NCBI GenBank assembly: GCA_016935395.1
Contig: JAFGQY010000110.1
Coordinates: 1-37,589 of the forward strand
From: Parachlamydiales bacterium
Lineage (GTDB): Bacteria; Chlamydiota; Chlamydiia; Chlamydiales; SM23-39
Direction: 5' to 3'
DNA length: 37,589 nt
Shown here one piece after another: positions 35,507 to 37,589 of this stretch (positions are counted from its first letter, which is position 1; each line of letters starts with the position of its first letter). The notes under the pieces are model-generated. The model was not told the origin of the DNA, searched no databases, and saw nothing but the letters and a program-made list of their open reading frames with translations. Both the position numbers and the translations under genes were made by a program.

Positions 35507-37423
35507 TTAACTTGCCACAAAAGGAGATAATAATGCTTTTTTTATTTTTTCTAAAATTACTTTTTCTAAAAATTCAGAAATTTTTAATTCACCGCGTCTT
35601 ACATTGTCTCTTGTTCTAAGGTTGATGGTGTTGTTTTCCATTTCTTGATCTCCAACAGTTAGCATGTAATTTATTTTCAAAAGCTGAGCGTTTCTAATTT
35701 TTTTAGAAACAGATTCATTTGAATCATCAACGTCAACCGGAAGATTTGTTTTTTCAATAATCTCATTTTTAATTTTATGTGCATATTCATTATGTCTATC
35801 AGCAACCGGTATTATTCTAATTGCTCTTGGAGACAGCCAAAGAGGAAAATTTCCTGCAAAGTGTTCGATCAACACTCCAAAAAACCTTTCTATAGATCCA
35901 AATAAGGCTCTGTGGATCATAATAGGTCTTTTATGAGATCCATCCATATCGACATATTTTAAATCAAATTTTTCAGGAAGAGACATGTCTAACTGAATTG
36001 TTCCACATTGCCAATCCCTTTTTAAAGCATCTTGAATGTGAAGATCAATTTTAGGACCATAGAACGCTCCGTCTCCTTCATTAATTTTATAAGATTTTCC
36101 ATAATCATCTAAAGCGCCTTTAAGACCCTTAGTAGCTATTTCCCAATCCTGATCTGTTCCCATTGATTTTTCAGGTCTTGTTGAAAGCTCTAATTTATAA
36201 GAAAGACCAAAAGTCATATATATTTTCTCAGCGAGATCCAAAAGTTCCAAAATCTGATCTTTAATTTGGTTAGGTGTCATAAAAACATGAGCGTCATCTT
36301 GATGGAAAGATCTAACTCTAAAAAGACCATTTAAAGCTCCTGAAAATTCATGTCTGTGAACAAGGCCTATTTCTGAAACCTTTAGTGGAAACTCTTTATA
36401 GCTATGAACATTAGAACTATAATACAACATGCACCCAGGGCAGTTCATGGGCTTTATTGCAAACTCCCTATCTTCAATGGAAGTAATATACATATTTTCT
36501 TTGTAATAAAACCAGTGACCCGATCTTTCCCAAAGTTCTTTTGTTAAAATGATAGGTGTTTTGATTTCAATATAGTCTTTTTCTTTTAAGCACATGTTTA
36601 AAAATTCTAAAAGATTATTCCATATGTAAAGTCCTTTAGGAAAAATAAATGGCATTCCGGGAGCTTCTTCTTTTAAAGCAAAAAGATTCAGTTTTTGACC
36701 AAGCATTTTATGGTCTCGTTTTTTTGCCTCTTCTAAAAATGTTAAATAGTTTTGAAGCATCTGTTTGTCGGGAAAGGATATACCATAGATTCTTGTAAGC
36801 ATTTCATTTTTAGAATCTCCTTTCCAATAAGCTCCAGATGTTTTTGTAACTTTAAAAGCTTTTATTTTTGAAAGTATTGGTAAGTGAGGGCCTCTACAAA
36901 GATCTATAAACTCCCCTTGCTTATATGCCGATATTACCCCATCTTCAAATTCATTTATCAGAGCTGTTTTGTAGGGGTTATTTTTAAAAGCATCTATAGC
37001 CTCTTTTTTTGATCCAAACTCTTGTCTTATGGGTTTTAAAGATTCGGCTATTATTTTTTTTGCTTCTTTTTCTATTTTATCTAAGTCTTCTTCTGTAATT
37101 TTTAAATTTGCAAAGTCATAATAAAAGCCATTTTCAATAGATGGTCCTATTGTTGGTGAAGCATCCGGATAAAGTCTCATAACAGCTTGAGCTAAAACGT
37201 GAGCCGATGAATGCCAAAAAATTGACTGTCCTTCTTTGCTGTCAAAAGATAAAAATTTTACTTTATCTCCATCTTTTAAAATATGATGAAGATCAAGTGT
37301 TGTATCATTAACCGTCATAGCAATAGCATCTTTTGGAGAAGTCAATTTTAGCTTTTCAGCTAAAGTCAAGCCATTAGAATCTTTTTCTATTTCAACTTTT
37401 TTATCTTCAACATATACAAACAT
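35507..37423 (-). CDS. thrS: Threonyl-tRNA synthetase
   Basis: TGS domain; HSSAHVLAQAVMRLYP; FIDLCRGPHLP; FAIKPMNCPGCMLYYSS; VHRHEFSGALNGLFRVRSFHQDDAH; MIHRALFGSIERFFGVLIEHFAGNFPLWLSP. Confidence 0.99.
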   Translation of the reverse strand: MFVYVEDKKVEIEKDSNGLTLAEKLKLTSPKDAIAMTVNDTTLDLHHILKDGDKVKFLSFDSKEGQSIFWHSSAHVLAQAVMRLYPDASPTIGPSIENGFYYDFANLKITEEDLDKIEKEAKKIIAESLKPIRQEFGSKKEAIDAFKNNPYKTALINEFEDGVISAYKQGEFIDLCRGPHLPILSKIKAFKVTKTSGAYWKGDSKNEMLTRIYGISFPDKQMLQNYLTFLEEAKKRDHKMLGQKLNLFALKEEAPGMPFIFPKGLYIWNNLLEFLNMCLKEKDYIEIKTPIILTKELWERSGHWFYYKENMYITSIEDREFAIKPMNCPGCMLYYSSNVHSYKEFPLKVSEIGLVHRHEFSGALNGLFRVRSFHQDDAHVFMTPNQIKDQILELLDLAEKIYMTFGLSYKLELSTRPEKSMGTDQDWEIATKGLKGALDDYGKSYKINEGDGAFYGPKIDLHIQDALKRDWQCGTIQLDMSLPEKFDLKYVDMDGSHKRPIMIHRALFGSIERFFGVLIEHFAGNFPLWLSPRAIRIIPVADRHNEYAHKIKNEIIEKTNLPVDVDDSNESVSKKIRNAQLLKINYMLTVGDQEMENNTINLRTRDNVRRGELKISEFLEKVILEKIKKALLSPFVAS

Positions 37424-37589
37424 ATTTTCACCTGATTTTTTTTATGCAATTATAACTACATACATTTTACATCAAATGAGCCAAAGAAAAAAACTAAAAA
37501 TTTAAAATTAATTATTTTTCCATATGTTAAATTCTTTGCTAAAGAAAAAAGATATGATATATATTTTATTTTTTTGAAATAGAGTGACT

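Overview
AT-rich chromosomal window that reads as Chlamydiota: a 715-aa long-form GreA, a ParA/pGP6-D pair beside thrS, and CT644-CT650-like and CT628/CT629-like gene orders. It is probably from an environmental or Simkania/Rhabdochlamydia-like lineage (inference). From left to right it contains: (i) a YjbH-family exopolysaccharide-type outer-membrane protein on the minus strand, cut off by the window start and absent from the supplied ORF track; (ii) greA, rdgB and a NYN-domain gene; (iii) acyP, dus and YggT on the minus strand; (iv) a GspL/PilM-like, GspM/PilO-like and MORN-lipoprotein trio followed by a folate cyclo-ligase; (v) a ~14 kb tandem array of 12 paralogous MOMP-like beta-barrel porins (11582-25604); (vi) glk, recA, a polyprenyl synthase and a left-handed beta-helix transferase; (vii) tRNA-Pro(GGG), ung, MFS, HlyD-like and Rsm22-like genes; (viii) pGP6-D-like, parA and thrS. 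The main findings are the porin array (mosaic segments, a fading Cys-Pro-rich N-terminus, repeated terminators, insertion between the cyclo-ligase and recA) and a strand-composition switch at about 29.4-29.8 kb. That switch coincides with a non-coding region carrying DnaA-box-like sequences, making it a candidate replication origin.
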